A stretch of DNA of 43,412 bases from a virus (IMGVR_UViG_3300023313_000012:1-43412); one strand, 5' to 3'; positions 30,742 through 38,797 are shown, counted from the first letter of the stretch. Notes: generated by a model from the sequence alone, not told the origin. Numbers and translations: made by a program.

Positions 30742-32403
30742 TTAGCATAGTGCTGCCTCTTGAGTGGTAAGTGCTCTGTCCCATATTCTAAAGTTCTTTA
30801 TGTGACCAAATAAATTATTAGCTGCAGGGTCTCTTTCACTACCTATTTGTATCCTATTTAAACCATTATATATAACCAAGTTACCTGCAACTTTATTTTT
30901 ATATACCCCATCAACATAAAAACTGACATCACTAGCTGTGTATACTGTAACAGCTCTATATTCAGTATTACTTAAAAAATCTGTAAGTGTATTACTTGCT
31001 GCTGTCCCATACCAAACAGCCCCATTTCCATTACCCCAAGTTGCCCTAAACATTATATATGTACTATTTGATATACTCCATACTGTATTATTAGTATTTT
31101 TACCTAAGTAGTTAAAATCACAAGCAACAGAGTAATTACCTATTAAGTATGGGGTGTTGTTTAGTAAATCTGTATAACAATTCTCAGCACCCCTAGTAAC
31201 AGCAGCAGTTGTAGTAGGAATGTAGCTTGATGCGAACGGTAATGCTTCACTTTGCATACCCCATACATATAGTGTATCTGTACTTGTTGTAATACCTCCA
31301 CCATCTACAAAAATTCTATTATATAAAGCAGTATTACCTAAAGAGTTATTAGTTATCTGTTGAGACAATCTGTACCACCCATCAGATAATTTTTCAACTT
31401 TAGCACCCTTTGTTGCTGTTTCAGCAGAAAATGTAAATGTAGTATAATTATATACTATAGTGCTCCCCCCTATGATATAAAGAGCAAATTTTATAGTATC
31501 GGCTGTACCTTTCTTTACAAACACTGATAATGTATATGTAGTACTATCGTCAGGTATAGTAACAATTTTTTGTGCATAATGTTCTGCACTTGTCCCATCA
31601 CCAGTCACTTTATCAGCAGTTACATTTCCGTTAGGTGCAGCTATAGCGTCTGATGTAATAGTACAAGCAACAACACCATCTACAACCTCACTATTTAGAA
31701 CTAAGTTTGTACTAACCCCCTCAATCAACAATCCGTCTTTTTCAAATCTAGGTTCATCAATAGCAGCATACTGTAACACACCATACCTATCAACATAAGT
31801 AGCAGTTGTACTTCTACTAAATGTAACACTACCTACACCTTGTTTCATAGCTAGTGAGTTATTTAGTGGTAAATCTAGTAGAGGGTTGTTTATGTTTCCT
31901 ATTGACTTTTGTAAGTCTGCTTGACTGTATCCGTAAGTAATAGATAACCAACCATTCTCGTACACTCTCATTTCGTTGAGTGTTGTGTTGAAGAACAGCT
32001 CACCGCCAAGTAAAGCACTACCATCTCTTCGAGCAGCAGGGTCACTAGAACCTTCGCCTAGGTACGTATCATAATAGTTATTCACTTTAACTATATCTGT
32101 AGCAACTGTATCAACATTACCTATAGACGCTTTTACTGTATCTAGGTTATCTATAGAAGTAAATACTCTATCTAGATTATCTATTGAAGCATAGAGTCTA
32201 TCTAGTGTAGCTTTATCTGCGTAGATACTATCTATGGTTACTTTATCATTTGCTACTGATACTATAGCCAATATATCACCCGCAGCAGTATTAACACTCG
32301 TTATATCAGCTGCCACTATATTAACATTTGTACTATTTGTATTAACATCAATAATATCTTGTATATTTAATGCTATTATATTTACATTACTTGCAAAGCC
32401 CAT
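30742..32403 (-). CDS. Large tail fibre with carbohydrate-binding and LamG-like domains
   Basis: 553 residues. Residues 10-110 contain repeated D/N-I/V heptads (TLDRLYASIDNLDRVFTSID; DNLDTVKASIGNVDTV), a trimerising shaft. A fibre linker follows (GELFFNTTLNEMRVYENG). Residues about 225-390 look like a carbohydrate-binding jelly roll (TYTLSVFVKKGTADTIKF, ASSYIPTT). The C-terminus is LamG/concanavalin-like (VDGVYKNKVAG, HIKNFRIWDRALTTQE). Likely the main host-recognition fibre, contacting glycans. Its 5' end overlaps the adaptor-side gene by 17 bases. Confidence 0.75.
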   Translation of the reverse strand: MGFASNVNIIALNIQDIIDVNTNSTNVNIVAADITSVNTAAGDILAIVSVANDKVTIDSIYADKATLDRLYASIDNLDRVFTSIDNLDTVKASIGNVDTVATDIVKVNNYYDTYLGEGSSDPAARRDGSALLGGELFFNTTLNEMRVYENGWLSITYGYSQADLQKSIGNINNPLLDLPLNNSLAMKQGVGSVTFSRSTTATYVDRYGVLQYAAIDEPRFEKDGLLIEGVSTNLVLNSEVVDGVVACTITSDAIAAPNGNVTADKVTGDGTSAEHYAQKIVTIPDDSTTYTLSVFVKKGTADTIKFALYIIGGSTIVYNYTTFTFSAETATKGAKVEKLSDGWYRLSQQITNNSLGNTALYNRIFVDGGGITTSTDTLYVWGMQSEALPFASSYIPTTTAAVTRGAENCYTDLLNNTPYLIGNYSVACDFNYLGKNTNNTVWSISNSTYIMFRATWGNGNGAVWYGTAASNTLTDFLSNTEYRAVTVYTASDVSFYVDGVYKNKVAGNLVIYNGLNRIQIGSERDPAANNLFGHIKNFRIWDRALTTQEAALC

Positions 32404-32683
32404 CTAAAGCTCCTTTTCTTTTTATTACTGTAGTATCTATAAGTCCTATAGTTCCTAGATATTCATCTAATTTTACTGAACTTGTATTAGATAAGTCACC
32501 AGACTCTTGTATCTTATCCATTTCAAACTCAAAAGTATTCCATAGTTGTGATTTACTATCTGTTCTAACAGTTTCTAGTAGATTTACTATTTCCTCGCTA
32601 AAGATAAGTGTATCTGAAGTACTATTATAGCATGCAAGGTGATTTTCTCTACCGCCAAATGTTTCCATTGTCATTACTATCAT
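32387..32683 (-). CDS. Small tail/head-completion protein
   Basis: 98 residues with helical patterns (IVNLLETVRTDSKSQLWNTFE). It lies between the adaptor and the big fibre gene and overlaps both. Likely a virion assembly component, but not recognised. Confidence 0.5.
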   Translation of the reverse strand: MIVMTMETFGGRENHLACYNSTSDTLIFSEEIVNLLETVRTDSKSQLWNTFEFEMDKIQESGDLSNTSSVKLDEYLGTIGLIDTTVIKRKGALDGLCK

Positions 32684-33339
32684 TGGAAGCCTTTATAAGT
32701 AACTTCATATCTGTTATGGTTGGTGAAGTCCTTAGAAACATCCGTGGTTACTTTTGCTAACCAACCCTCAAACATAGCTATCTCTTCATTACCAAATATT
32801 CTATTTTGAGTGTCCATATCATCTCTAAGAGCATAGCCTGATACATACTTAACTAGCATAGGTTTATATGAGTCATCAAGGTCTAATATATCTGTCAAAT
32901 CTGATATTGTCTGTGGCTCACTGGCATAATAAATGCCTAGTATATTAGCTTTAGTAATATCAAAAGGGTCATTTTCAACGAAGCTAGGGATTGGTGCCAG
33001 TTGCACTACACCTTTATTAAGTTTATCAACTATAATATTAGTTGGTGTCCCTAGAGAGTCTATATATGTAGTTGAATTTATAGACTCTCTACTAGTTATT
33101 TTTAAATTATCACCATTATATAGTGCTTTAGTAAGATATAAGAAGTCTATTGGCATAGAGTAGTTTGCTTGGTCTGGGTTAACTACTATTTCAACATAGC
33201 TACGTAGAGCTTTAGCTCTATAACAAATAGTCTTATGGCCCTCATCTAGTAGTCTAAGCAGTCTGTCATCAGACCATCTATCACCTGTAGGGTCTGCTAG
33301 TGTGTCCCTAGCACGTAGTATAATATCATTAGCAGTCAT
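32680..33339 (-). CDS. Head-to-tail adaptor (DUF6682-like)
   Basis: 219 residues. The N-terminus (ANDIILRARDTLADPTGDRW, then SDDRLLRLLDEGHKTI) matches phage adaptor proteins that sit under the portal. A beta core and a C-terminal helical segment follow (YKPMLVKYVSGYALRDD). It lies downstream of the capsid genes in the same strand, as expected. Confidence 0.75.
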   Translation of the reverse strand: MTANDIILRARDTLADPTGDRWSDDRLLRLLDEGHKTICYRAKALRSYVEIVVNPDQANYSMPIDFLYLTKALYNGDNLKITSRESINSTTYIDSLGTPTNIIVDKLNKGVVQLAPIPSFVENDPFDITKANILGIYYASEPQTISDLTDILDLDDSYKPMLVKYVSGYALRDDMDTQNRIFGNEEIAMFEGWLAKVTTDVSKDFTNHNRYEVTYKGFQ

Positions 33340-33362
33340 TATATATCCTTGTAATATTCAAT

Positions 33363-33384
33363 AGAGCCTTCCTAGGAAGGCTCT
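33363..33384 (-). other. 22-bp perfect palindrome between structural genes
   Basis: AGAGCCTTCC-TAGG-AAGGCTCT is a perfect 22-bp palindrome, and an RNA transcript would form a strong hairpin with a short loop. A second hairpin lies beside it (33399-33407 with 33415-33423). No U-run follows on the leftward strand. Possible RNA processing or attenuation site. Confidence 0.6.
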
Positions 33385-33410
33385 AAGACTATTAGTCAAT
33401 ACACTGATTA

Positions 33411-33803
33411 CTAGTCAGTGTATGTACCTTCAGCAAGCTCAGTCTCTATGTACTCAACTACTATTTTAACTATACCAGCAGCATCAGGTGCAACAGCACT
33501 AGCAACAACAGTTACACTACCACCAGTTGCAAAGTATGCAGGAGCTACAGTACCTGAGTTAACTCCAGTAGCATCAACTAGTACTTCATTAGCAACAACA
33601 GTTGCACCAACTTTAATATCTACTGTTGCCCCAAGAGCGCCTGAAGCAGTGGTAACAATAGCATAAGCATTAGTTACCAGTGATGCAACAGGAAGAGTAA
33701 ATAGAGTATCATCCATAGTAGCAGATATTGCAATTGCCCCAGAAGCAAATACACTAATCTCTTTCTTTTGGTTGTTTTTCTTTTCAAATCGTAAATCAGC
33801 CAT
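33411..33803 (-). CDS. Small beta-rich capsid-associated protein (decoration candidate)
   Basis: 130 residues, Ala/Val/Thr-rich with immunoglobulin-like strands (SVFASGAIAISATMDDTLFT, GALGATVDIKVGATVVANEV). It lies right after the capsid gene, where head-decoration proteins commonly sit. Flanked by hairpins at both ends, so it may be independently set in amount. Identification is from position and composition only. Confidence 0.55.
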   Translation of the reverse strand: MADLRFEKKNNQKKEISVFASGAIAISATMDDTLFTLPVASLVTNAYAIVTTASGALGATVDIKVGATVVANEVLVDATGVNSGTVAPAYFATGGSVTVVASAVAPDAAGIVKIVVEYIETELAEGTYTD

Positions 33804-33827
33804 GAATTTTCCTTATTTCATTGGATA

Positions 33828-33865
33828 AGACTTAAAGTCTTATCTTTATCTTAGACTTTAAGTCT
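33828..33865 (-). terminator. Stem-loop after the major capsid gene
   Basis: AGACTTAAAGTCT (33828-33840) pairs perfectly with AGACTTTAAGTCT (33853-33865), 13 bp, 12-base loop. On the leftward strand it lies immediately after the capsid stop. It may be a partial terminator or stabiliser that raises capsid output relative to downstream genes. Confidence 0.65.
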
Positions 33866-33868
33866 AAC

Positions 33869-34996
33869 CTAGAGTGTCACATCAATGAAGATTGAACCAT
33901 AGTTGTAACCAGCTACTTTTCCATCAGCGTAATCGACATTCTCAGCAACTAAATTCGTTGATTTAGCAGCACACCATGTTTCAAGACAAGACTCAGAGAA
34001 TTTACCAAAGTCAGTAGCCTCATATTTATAGTCTGGCATTAAACCATTTGCTTTCTGGAATGCTCCAGCACCAAGAACAACACCACGTGAAATCGTTGGA
34101 GTTCCCATTGCAGCTTCACCTGTCCAATTTCCAGCGCCATCAGTTTGGCGTAATCCAGCAATCTCAACACCTGTATTATCATAGTTATAATAACCATTAG
34201 TTAGGATAGCTCCATCAGTTTCACCAAAGAATGTTTGAGCTTCAACAATTAAGAAAGAACCAATCTTACCTAATACACCTTTAATAAGGCGGTTGTCATT
34301 ACCACGAACATCTGCACTCTGTAATACATTACCAGCATTTTTAATAAACTTAGCTTTAATAGCTACGTCAATAACAAATAACCATACTGGCTCTCCGCCA
34401 CTAAGAATAAATGGTTTAAGTGGTAGTCTTTTACTAATTCCAGCTGGAGTAGTATCAAAACCTGTACCTGTTTTAACCAATTTCTCAATAGTCATAATAC
34501 CATCAAGGTCAAATGTGTGTGCTGCATCTGAGTTATCAAAAGCATAACCAAATTCTGCACCTTGTTGTGCTAAATCAAAGAACGCTTGGTCTTCAGAACG
34601 TACCCATAAATCTGCCAGTTTTGAGCGAGAGTCAGAATGCTCATTGATTGATAAGTCTCCAATGTTAACTCCATCAAATTTTGTACCATTATCAACTACA
34701 TATCTGTAATCTGTAACAGTAAGAGAGTCTGAGAACTTTTTCTTTTGTTCACCAGTTCCTTTTGCTGTTGTGTTACCTTTAACTGGACGCCCAGATAAAT
34801 TACCATCAAAATCAAATGTTACTGTGTGCCCTTTTTGTGCACTAATATCGTTCTCAACTAAAATAATTGAGTCAAACGTCTTACCTTTATATGGAGCCCA
34901 AAATGAAGTTGCAGAACGTTGAATTAAGCCTTCGCTCATCCATGCCTTACGAACTAAATCTGAACCTATATCTACTTTACCAGTACCTTCAGCCAT
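33869..34996 (-). CDS. Major capsid protein (N4-gp56-like, HK97 fold)
   Basis: 375 residues. N-terminal ALWMSEG-like segment (VDIGSDLVRKAWMSEGLIQR), then KGHTVTFDFDGNLSGRPVKG and a long alpha/beta core, matching N4-gp56 family capsid proteins. The scaffolding gene lies directly upstream. The family forms the icosahedral shell. The pairing with a P22-like portal is unusual. Confidence 0.8.
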   Translation of the reverse strand: MAEGTGKVDIGSDLVRKAWMSEGLIQRSATSFWAPYKGKTFDSIILVENDISAQKGHTVTFDFDGNLSGRPVKGNTTAKGTGEQKKKFSDSLTVTDYRYVVDNGTKFDGVNIGDLSINEHSDSRSKLADLWVRSEDQAFFDLAQQGAEFGYAFDNSDAAHTFDLDGIMTIEKLVKTGTGFDTTPAGISKRLPLKPFILSGGEPVWLFVIDVAIKAKFIKNAGNVLQSADVRGNDNRLIKGVLGKIGSFLIVEAQTFFGETDGAILTNGYYNYDNTGVEIAGLRQTDGAGNWTGEAAMGTPTISRGVVLGAGAFQKANGLMPDYKYEATDFGKFSESCLETWCAAKSTNLVAENVDYADGKVAGYNYGSIFIDVTL

Positions 34997-35022
34997 AATA
35001 TTTCCTTATATTTAATGTATTC

Positions 35023-35655
35023 CTAGAATACAATGTTTTTATAGTCTTTAACTATATCTGCTTTAATAGCACCTTCTTGTGGTTCAGAGTCTCCACCAGC
35101 TTTACCTAAGTTTGGCTGGTTAAGAGTTTCATTACCATCTCCTATAACCTTTGGCGAGTTTAAGTAGTTATTAACTTCCTCGAGGTAAGCCTCAAAACTT
35201 ACTTCACCTTTCTCTAGTTTAGCAGTAATCCTAGGAGGAACATCGTACTGAATAACCTCATCAGTTATCTGAATACCATGGCTCGCATTAAATTCAGCTA
35301 ATACTTGAGCACGTCTCTCCAGCTCTGCTTGTTGTGCTGCTAACCTACCCGCTTCATCAAGCGTCTCCGAGTGTTTTCTACTCGCTTCTGCTTCAAGTTG
35401 GTTAACTTTTGCTCTCCAAGCATCTGGGTCTTCATATTTTAAAGACTCTAATTCTGCTGCAGTTTCCTTATCTAACTCAATCTGAGGTTTCGTTAGCTTC
35501 TCTAGTGCTTCTAGCTTCGCTTGAGCTGCCTTTAGCTCTTGCTGTGACTTGGTATATGCACTTTGAGTATCTTTAAATCTCTTCTCATAGTCAGTTTGTG
35601 GCTTACTATCAACAGTTTCAGTTGAGGTAGCCGGTTTCTTTTCGGGAGTACCCAT
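35023..35655 (-). CDS. Capsid scaffolding protein
   Basis: 210 residues. N-terminus is Pro/Thr-rich; residues 20-125 are a long charged coiled coil (YTKSQQELKAAQAKLEALEK). The C-terminus is basic and short. It precedes the capsid gene by 26 bases, the usual position for scaffolds. Its start has AAAGGAC. A leftward promoter lies at 35716-35684. Confidence 0.7.
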   Translation of the reverse strand: MGTPEKKPATSTETVDSKPQTDYEKRFKDTQSAYTKSQQELKAAQAKLEALEKLTKPQIELDKETAAELESLKYEDPDAWRAKVNQLEAEASRKHSETLDEAGRLAAQQAELERRAQVLAEFNASHGIQITDEVIQYDVPPRITAKLEKGEVSFEAYLEEVNNYLNSPKVIGDGNETLNQPNLGKAGGDSEPQEGAIKADIVKDYKNIVF

Positions 35656-35683
35656 CTTATGTCCTTTATAATGATATAACTAC

Positions 35684-35716
35684 ATTATACCATTATAAAT
35701 ATTAAACTAATATTAA
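35684..35716 (-). promoter_or_regulatory. Leftward promoter for scaffold and capsid
   Basis: On the leftward strand TTAATA (35716) and TATAAT (35689-35684), the latter with TG at -15/-14 (TGGTATAAT), are exactly 27 bases apart. It overlaps the last bases of the terminase gene and lies just before the scaffold start, so it could boost capsid production. Confidence 0.7.
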
Positions 35717-37266
35717 ATATCAAAGCCAGCAGATAAAATCTTAGTATTTCGATTTAGTCTCACCCCAGAGGCGTATATATCTATTATTGGGCGCTTCTTA
35801 TCACCCATAGCTATATATCTAATCATATCAGCAGCATGCGAGTGCTCATCGTGCACAGGTGTATCTAAATATACATCATATTTCTGGTCATACTTCTTCC
35901 TATAGCTCTGTATAGCTGATATTATTTCTGTACACTGCTCATTTATCGTCATACCTCTTAAAAACTGCCTAGTAGCTTCTATCCCATCAGCTAATCTATG
36001 TTTTTTAACTAGGGATGGTGTAAAGCCTAATTCTTTCAAGGCAGTCCATCTAGTCTTATCAGCTATTAACTCTCTAACTTTAGAGTCATGTGGGACGTAA
36101 GTAGTTCCATGTACCCAGCCAAATTTCTTAGATAAAGCATCAAACATATCTCTATAGTGTTGTAATCCGTATCCACTATTAAGATACTCACCTATTATCT
36201 CTATATGACCATCTGGATATTTCTGGAAAAACCCTATAGCAAATGTATCATTCATACCTAAATCAAATGCACTATGTACTTTAAGCTGTGGGTCATAGTT
36301 ATCCTTAATTATCTTTAGTGTCTTAAATTCGTGAGCGTAGTATGTACCCTCTAAGCTCTGTGCAAATGCCATCTCTGGAGTGGCAGGATATTCCTGGTCA
36401 AACCCGTCACCTAGCTCAATCTTCTTAGCAGCATACCACCATTTCTGAGTATCTTCTAATTTTATTCCTAAGTCAGCCTCTAGCTTAGCTAGGTATTTTT
36501 TATCATCGTCGGTTAGTGCCGTCGGGTGGTTAAGGTTACAATCATGGTCCTCCATCCAACTAAGGAATATTGGCTGGAAATCAAAAGGTCCTAAGGAGTC
36601 CTTTAGTAAGTTCTGTTCCGCTTGCATCCACATATCGTAGAACATGCCGCTCTTCCCTTCCGCTGTTGACTCTATGGTTATTTTATTATTTTTACCAACT
36701 GACTGGAATGCCCCCTTTTTTAGCTCTTCAGCTTTCTCAGGGAATTTCTTAGCTATCTTACCTAGCTCAGATACATGGAGGCTCTGTAATGTGTCCCCTC
36801 TAAAATTTCCTATCTTTAGAATAGACCTATTGGAGAAGCTCATGCCCTTCTGGTTATTCGTAAGCATTTTAATACCAAGCAGTGATTTTATGCCATCCGG
36901 GAATTCATCCCACATTAGCTCAGCTCTTCTCTGTAACTTATTACTCTCATCCTGCCCATATGACTGTATACCAGCCGAGAAACCTTCACCGAATAAACAG
37001 CTATCTAAATTATATGCAAGGTATAATGTAGAAATACCTTGCTGTCTAGACTTCAAGATTATCTTACGAGTATGCTTAAATTCCTTTAGAACTTTAAGCT
37101 GTGAGTGGTTTAACCTCATTATCTGCTTAATACCATCCTTATCCTCAATAGTATAGAGGTTATTAAGCCGCCATAGTTTACTACTGAGTTTCATTTTTAT
37201 AAATTCTAAGAGTTTAGTACGCTCTTTAACTGGCAGGCTATCTATATGCTCCTGACTAACAGTCAT
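35713..37266 (-). CDS. Terminase large subunit
   Basis: 517 residues, the DNA-packaging motor. The ATPase has Walker A KSRQQGIST (72-80). The Walker B region is harder to place. The C-terminal nuclease starts with SAFDLGMNDTFAIGFFQ and includes VPHDS and DTPVHDEHSHAADMIRY, which fit the RNase-H-like metal site. It overlaps the small subunit by 11 bases. Confidence 0.9.
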   Translation of the reverse strand: MTVSQEHIDSLPVKERTKLLEFIKMKLSSKLWRLNNLYTIEDKDGIKQIMRLNHSQLKVLKEFKHTRKIILKSRQQGISTLYLAYNLDSCLFGEGFSAGIQSYGQDESNKLQRRAELMWDEFPDGIKSLLGIKMLTNNQKGMSFSNRSILKIGNFRGDTLQSLHVSELGKIAKKFPEKAEELKKGAFQSVGKNNKITIESTAEGKSGMFYDMWMQAEQNLLKDSLGPFDFQPIFLSWMEDHDCNLNHPTALTDDDKKYLAKLEADLGIKLEDTQKWWYAAKKIELGDGFDQEYPATPEMAFAQSLEGTYYAHEFKTLKIIKDNYDPQLKVHSAFDLGMNDTFAIGFFQKYPDGHIEIIGEYLNSGYGLQHYRDMFDALSKKFGWVHGTTYVPHDSKVRELIADKTRWTALKELGFTPSLVKKHRLADGIEATRQFLRGMTINEQCTEIISAIQSYRKKYDQKYDVYLDTPVHDEHSHAADMIRYIAMGDKKRPIIDIYASGVRLNRNTKILSAGFDI

Positions 37267-37675
37267 CCTGGAACCCCTTAACTATGTTTTGTATAGCTAT
37301 GTTTATGGTATTCTCTGGCTTTGTATCCTTATATGAGGCTTCTATAGTTCCAACTATACTAACCATATCCTTGAATTCCTTAACCTCAGCAAATTCAACG
37401 TCATCCCTCATAAATTTTAGAGCATGGGATATTGCTAATTTTTTAAAACTCTCTATATCATCTGTTATTTCTATTGGAGCTACTGGTTCTATTACTTCAG
37501 CAGTAGCTATGGGTTCCAGTACTTCAGTAGAAGCTATAGGTTTCTTCCATTTGGTATAACCCTTGAGTTGTTTAGTTGTGACACTATACTTATCACATAG
37601 GTCTTGGATAGTCATATCTTGGTTTTGTTCATATTCTGCTTGATATGTTAGAAGTAGTTCATTAGGGAGTTTCAT
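37256..37675 (-). CDS. Terminase small subunit candidate
   Basis: 139 residues. The N-terminus (TIQDLCDKYSVTTKQLKGYTKWKKP, about 22-46) is a helix-turn-helix as in small terminases that recognise the packaging site. A short acidic Pro/Glu/Ile linker with degenerate 9-residue repeats (STEVLEPIA, TAEVIEPVA) follows, then helices for oligomerisation. Overlap with the large subunit and first place in the late operon fit. Sequence identity unproven. Confidence 0.7.
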   Translation of the reverse strand: MKLPNELLLTYQAEYEQNQDMTIQDLCDKYSVTTKQLKGYTKWKKPIASTEVLEPIATAEVIEPVAPIEITDDIESFKKLAISHALKFMRDDVEFAEVKEFKDMVSIVGTIEASYKDTKPENTINIAIQNIVKGFQDDC

Positions 37676-37702
37676 AGAAGTCCTTTAGTTTGAATTTATT
37701 TT

Positions 37703-37735
37703 ATTATATCTTATTTTATATTAAAGTTTTATTAG
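37703..37735 (-). promoter_or_regulatory. Leftward promoter for the terminase/late operon
   Basis: On the leftward strand CTAATA (37735) and TATAAT (37708-37703) are 27 bases apart. There is no TG extension. It lies just upstream of the small terminase start (AAAGGAC site) and would drive the late operon. Confidence 0.6.
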
Positions 37736-37736
37736 A

Positions 37737-37910
37737 TGTGAGGAGTTTGAGAAATGGTGGTAGTTGTGAAGAGTTTGAGAAATGCCCTGGTATCTTCTGG
37801 CCTTAGTTAAATTGTGAAGAGTTTGAGAAATGGTGGTAGTTGTAAAGAGTTTGATAAATGCTCTGGCACTTGTTAGATTTAGTTAAATTGTGAAGAGTTT
37901 GAGAAATGCC
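37737..37910 (+). repeat. Iteron-like composite repeat, five GAGTTTGAGAAATG units
   Basis: Units begin at 37743, 37771, 37819, 37847 and 37895, with the fourth carrying one change (GATAAATG). Spacings alternate 28, 48, 28, 48, so a 76-bp composite unit is repeated about 2.3 times. The two spacer types also recur (GGTGGTAGTTG; CCTGGTATC...CTGGCCTTA). Not CRISPR: units are too short and spacers are repeats themselves. Confidence 0.9.
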
Positions 37911-38065
37911 CTGGTATCTACTGGCCTTACATAACGACACACGCCAAGGGAAACTGTCACAGGGGGGTCCAGTAGACTAAGAAGACTCTCGCATAATTTA
38001 AAGTAATCTTAGAGATATCAATTAATTTAATAATCTAATGGATATCTAAGCAAGATTATGGTATT

Positions 38066-38103
38066 CGCGTGTGCGTCTCATATTATCGCGCGTCGCGCGC
38101 ACG
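38066..38103. other. CpG-rich patch with overlapping palindromes
   Basis: Within an AT-rich intergenic region there is a short stretch dense in CG dinucleotides, including CGCGCG-T-CGCGCG (38087-38099) and an imperfect inverted pair CGTGTGCG (38068-38075)/CGCGCACG (38096-38103). Confidence 0.7.
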
Positions 38104-38178
38104 TATAGCACAATATATATTAATATAATATTAGCCCATAATATTATATAAAATATTTAAGATTAATTTAAATTCTTT

Positions 38179-38211
38179 TTAATCTAACTTTAATATTACT
38201 TTCTATATAAT
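38179..38211 (+). promoter_or_regulatory. First of two rightward promoters before the 155-residue gene
   Basis: TTAATCT at 38179 (part of TTAATCTAA) and TATAAT at 38206-38211 are exactly 27 bases apart. It lies upstream of a second promoter copy. Confidence 0.7.
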
Positions 38212-38244
38212 ATAAGTAACAAAAGAGAGAAGCAGAGAGATAAA

Positions 38245-38272
38245 TTAGATTAAGAAATTCTTTTTAATCTAA
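38245..38272. promoter_or_regulatory. Inverted TTAGATTAA/TTAATCTAA pair (candidate operator)
   Basis: TTAGATTAA (38245-38253) and its exact complement TTAATCTAA (38264-38272) form a dyad separated by 10 bases. The right half touches the upstream element of the promoter at 38269-38301. Such a dyad just before a promoter suggests control by a dimeric phage regulator; the regulator is unknown. Confidence 0.55.
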
Positions 38273-38301
38273 TCTTCGCTTAAGCTTTCTTTTGATATAA
38301 T
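38269..38301 (+). promoter_or_regulatory. Second rightward promoter before the 155-residue gene
   Basis: CTAATCT (38269) and extended -10 TGATATAAT (TATAAT 38296-38301) are 27 bases apart. It lies 28 bases before the ATG at 38330, which has AAAAGGAG. Confidence 0.8.
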
Positions 38302-38329
38302 ATAAGATACAAAACAAAAGGAGTCAATT

Positions 38330-38797
38330 ATGGCTAAGTTAAACAAAACACAAGTATACACAAATGTAGTTGCGCAAATTAATGCGTTATTAGAAGGTTC
38401 TAAAGTATCTAAGAAATTCCAAGAGGAACTATTAAATATCATAGACGCTAACATTGCGCCAAAGTCAGGAGGAGGCTCTAGTACTCACCCTCCGAAGTTA
38501 GATGAAGACGGTAACATAGTTGAGGCATATTGCCGATATCATCAACGTTATGAGGGTGTTGATAATATGGTTATGAGTCAAGGCAAGTCTAAGGGCTATT
38601 GTAAGGCGTCTATATCACTTTGGAACAAAACAAATAGTACTATCAAGCGCTTAGATAGCGAAGCGGTTGACGCTATGAGTGCCGGGGATTTTGATAAAGC
38701 GCAAAAGATAGCGCAAGAATCTAAGGAACTTAAAGACGCTTTTAACGCGCCAGAGTTCTATGATTATGATAGAGATTGGGCTAACTTTAACGCTTAG
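38330..38797 (+). CDS. Early protein, paralogue of the 5438 gene
   Basis: 155 residues, unknown family. N-terminal helices end in IAPKSGGGSS (about residues 44-53). Then AYCRYHQRYEG (Cys/His near 66-71) and KSKGYCKASISLWNKT (near 86-101), followed by helices. The 152-residue protein at 5438 has the same arrangement with LAPKSGG. It is the first gene of the rightward block, next to the origin-like region and behind two promoters, so likely the first protein made. Cys and His residues could bind metal. It could be a regulator or DNA-binding protein. Confidence 0.8.
   Translation: MAKLNKTQVYTNVVAQINALLEGSKVSKKFQEELLNIIDANIAPKSGGGSSTHPPKLDEDGNIVEAYCRYHQRYEGVDNMVMSQGKSKGYCKASISLWNKTNSTIKRLDSEAVDAMSAGDFDKAQKIAQESKELKDAFNAPEFYDYDRDWANFNA

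Larger units (their letters stand above)
37676..38329. other. Gene-free divergent region: candidate origin and packaging/control site
   Basis: 654 bases with no convincing gene. It holds, left to right, a leftward promoter, five GAGTTTGAGAAATG units at 28/48-base spacings, a G-run (GGGGGG near 37972), a CpG-rich patch (38066-38103), an AT-rich stretch (about 38105-38180) and two rightward promoters. This composition (iterons, AT-rich unwinding-like zone) resembles a replication origin. It is also adjacent to terminase, so a packaging site is possible. Confidence 0.5.

Noticed and set aside
37737-37910. CRISPR array
   Set aside because: Repeat core is about 14 bases, gaps are 14 and 34 bases and are themselves repeated, and no cas genes are near.
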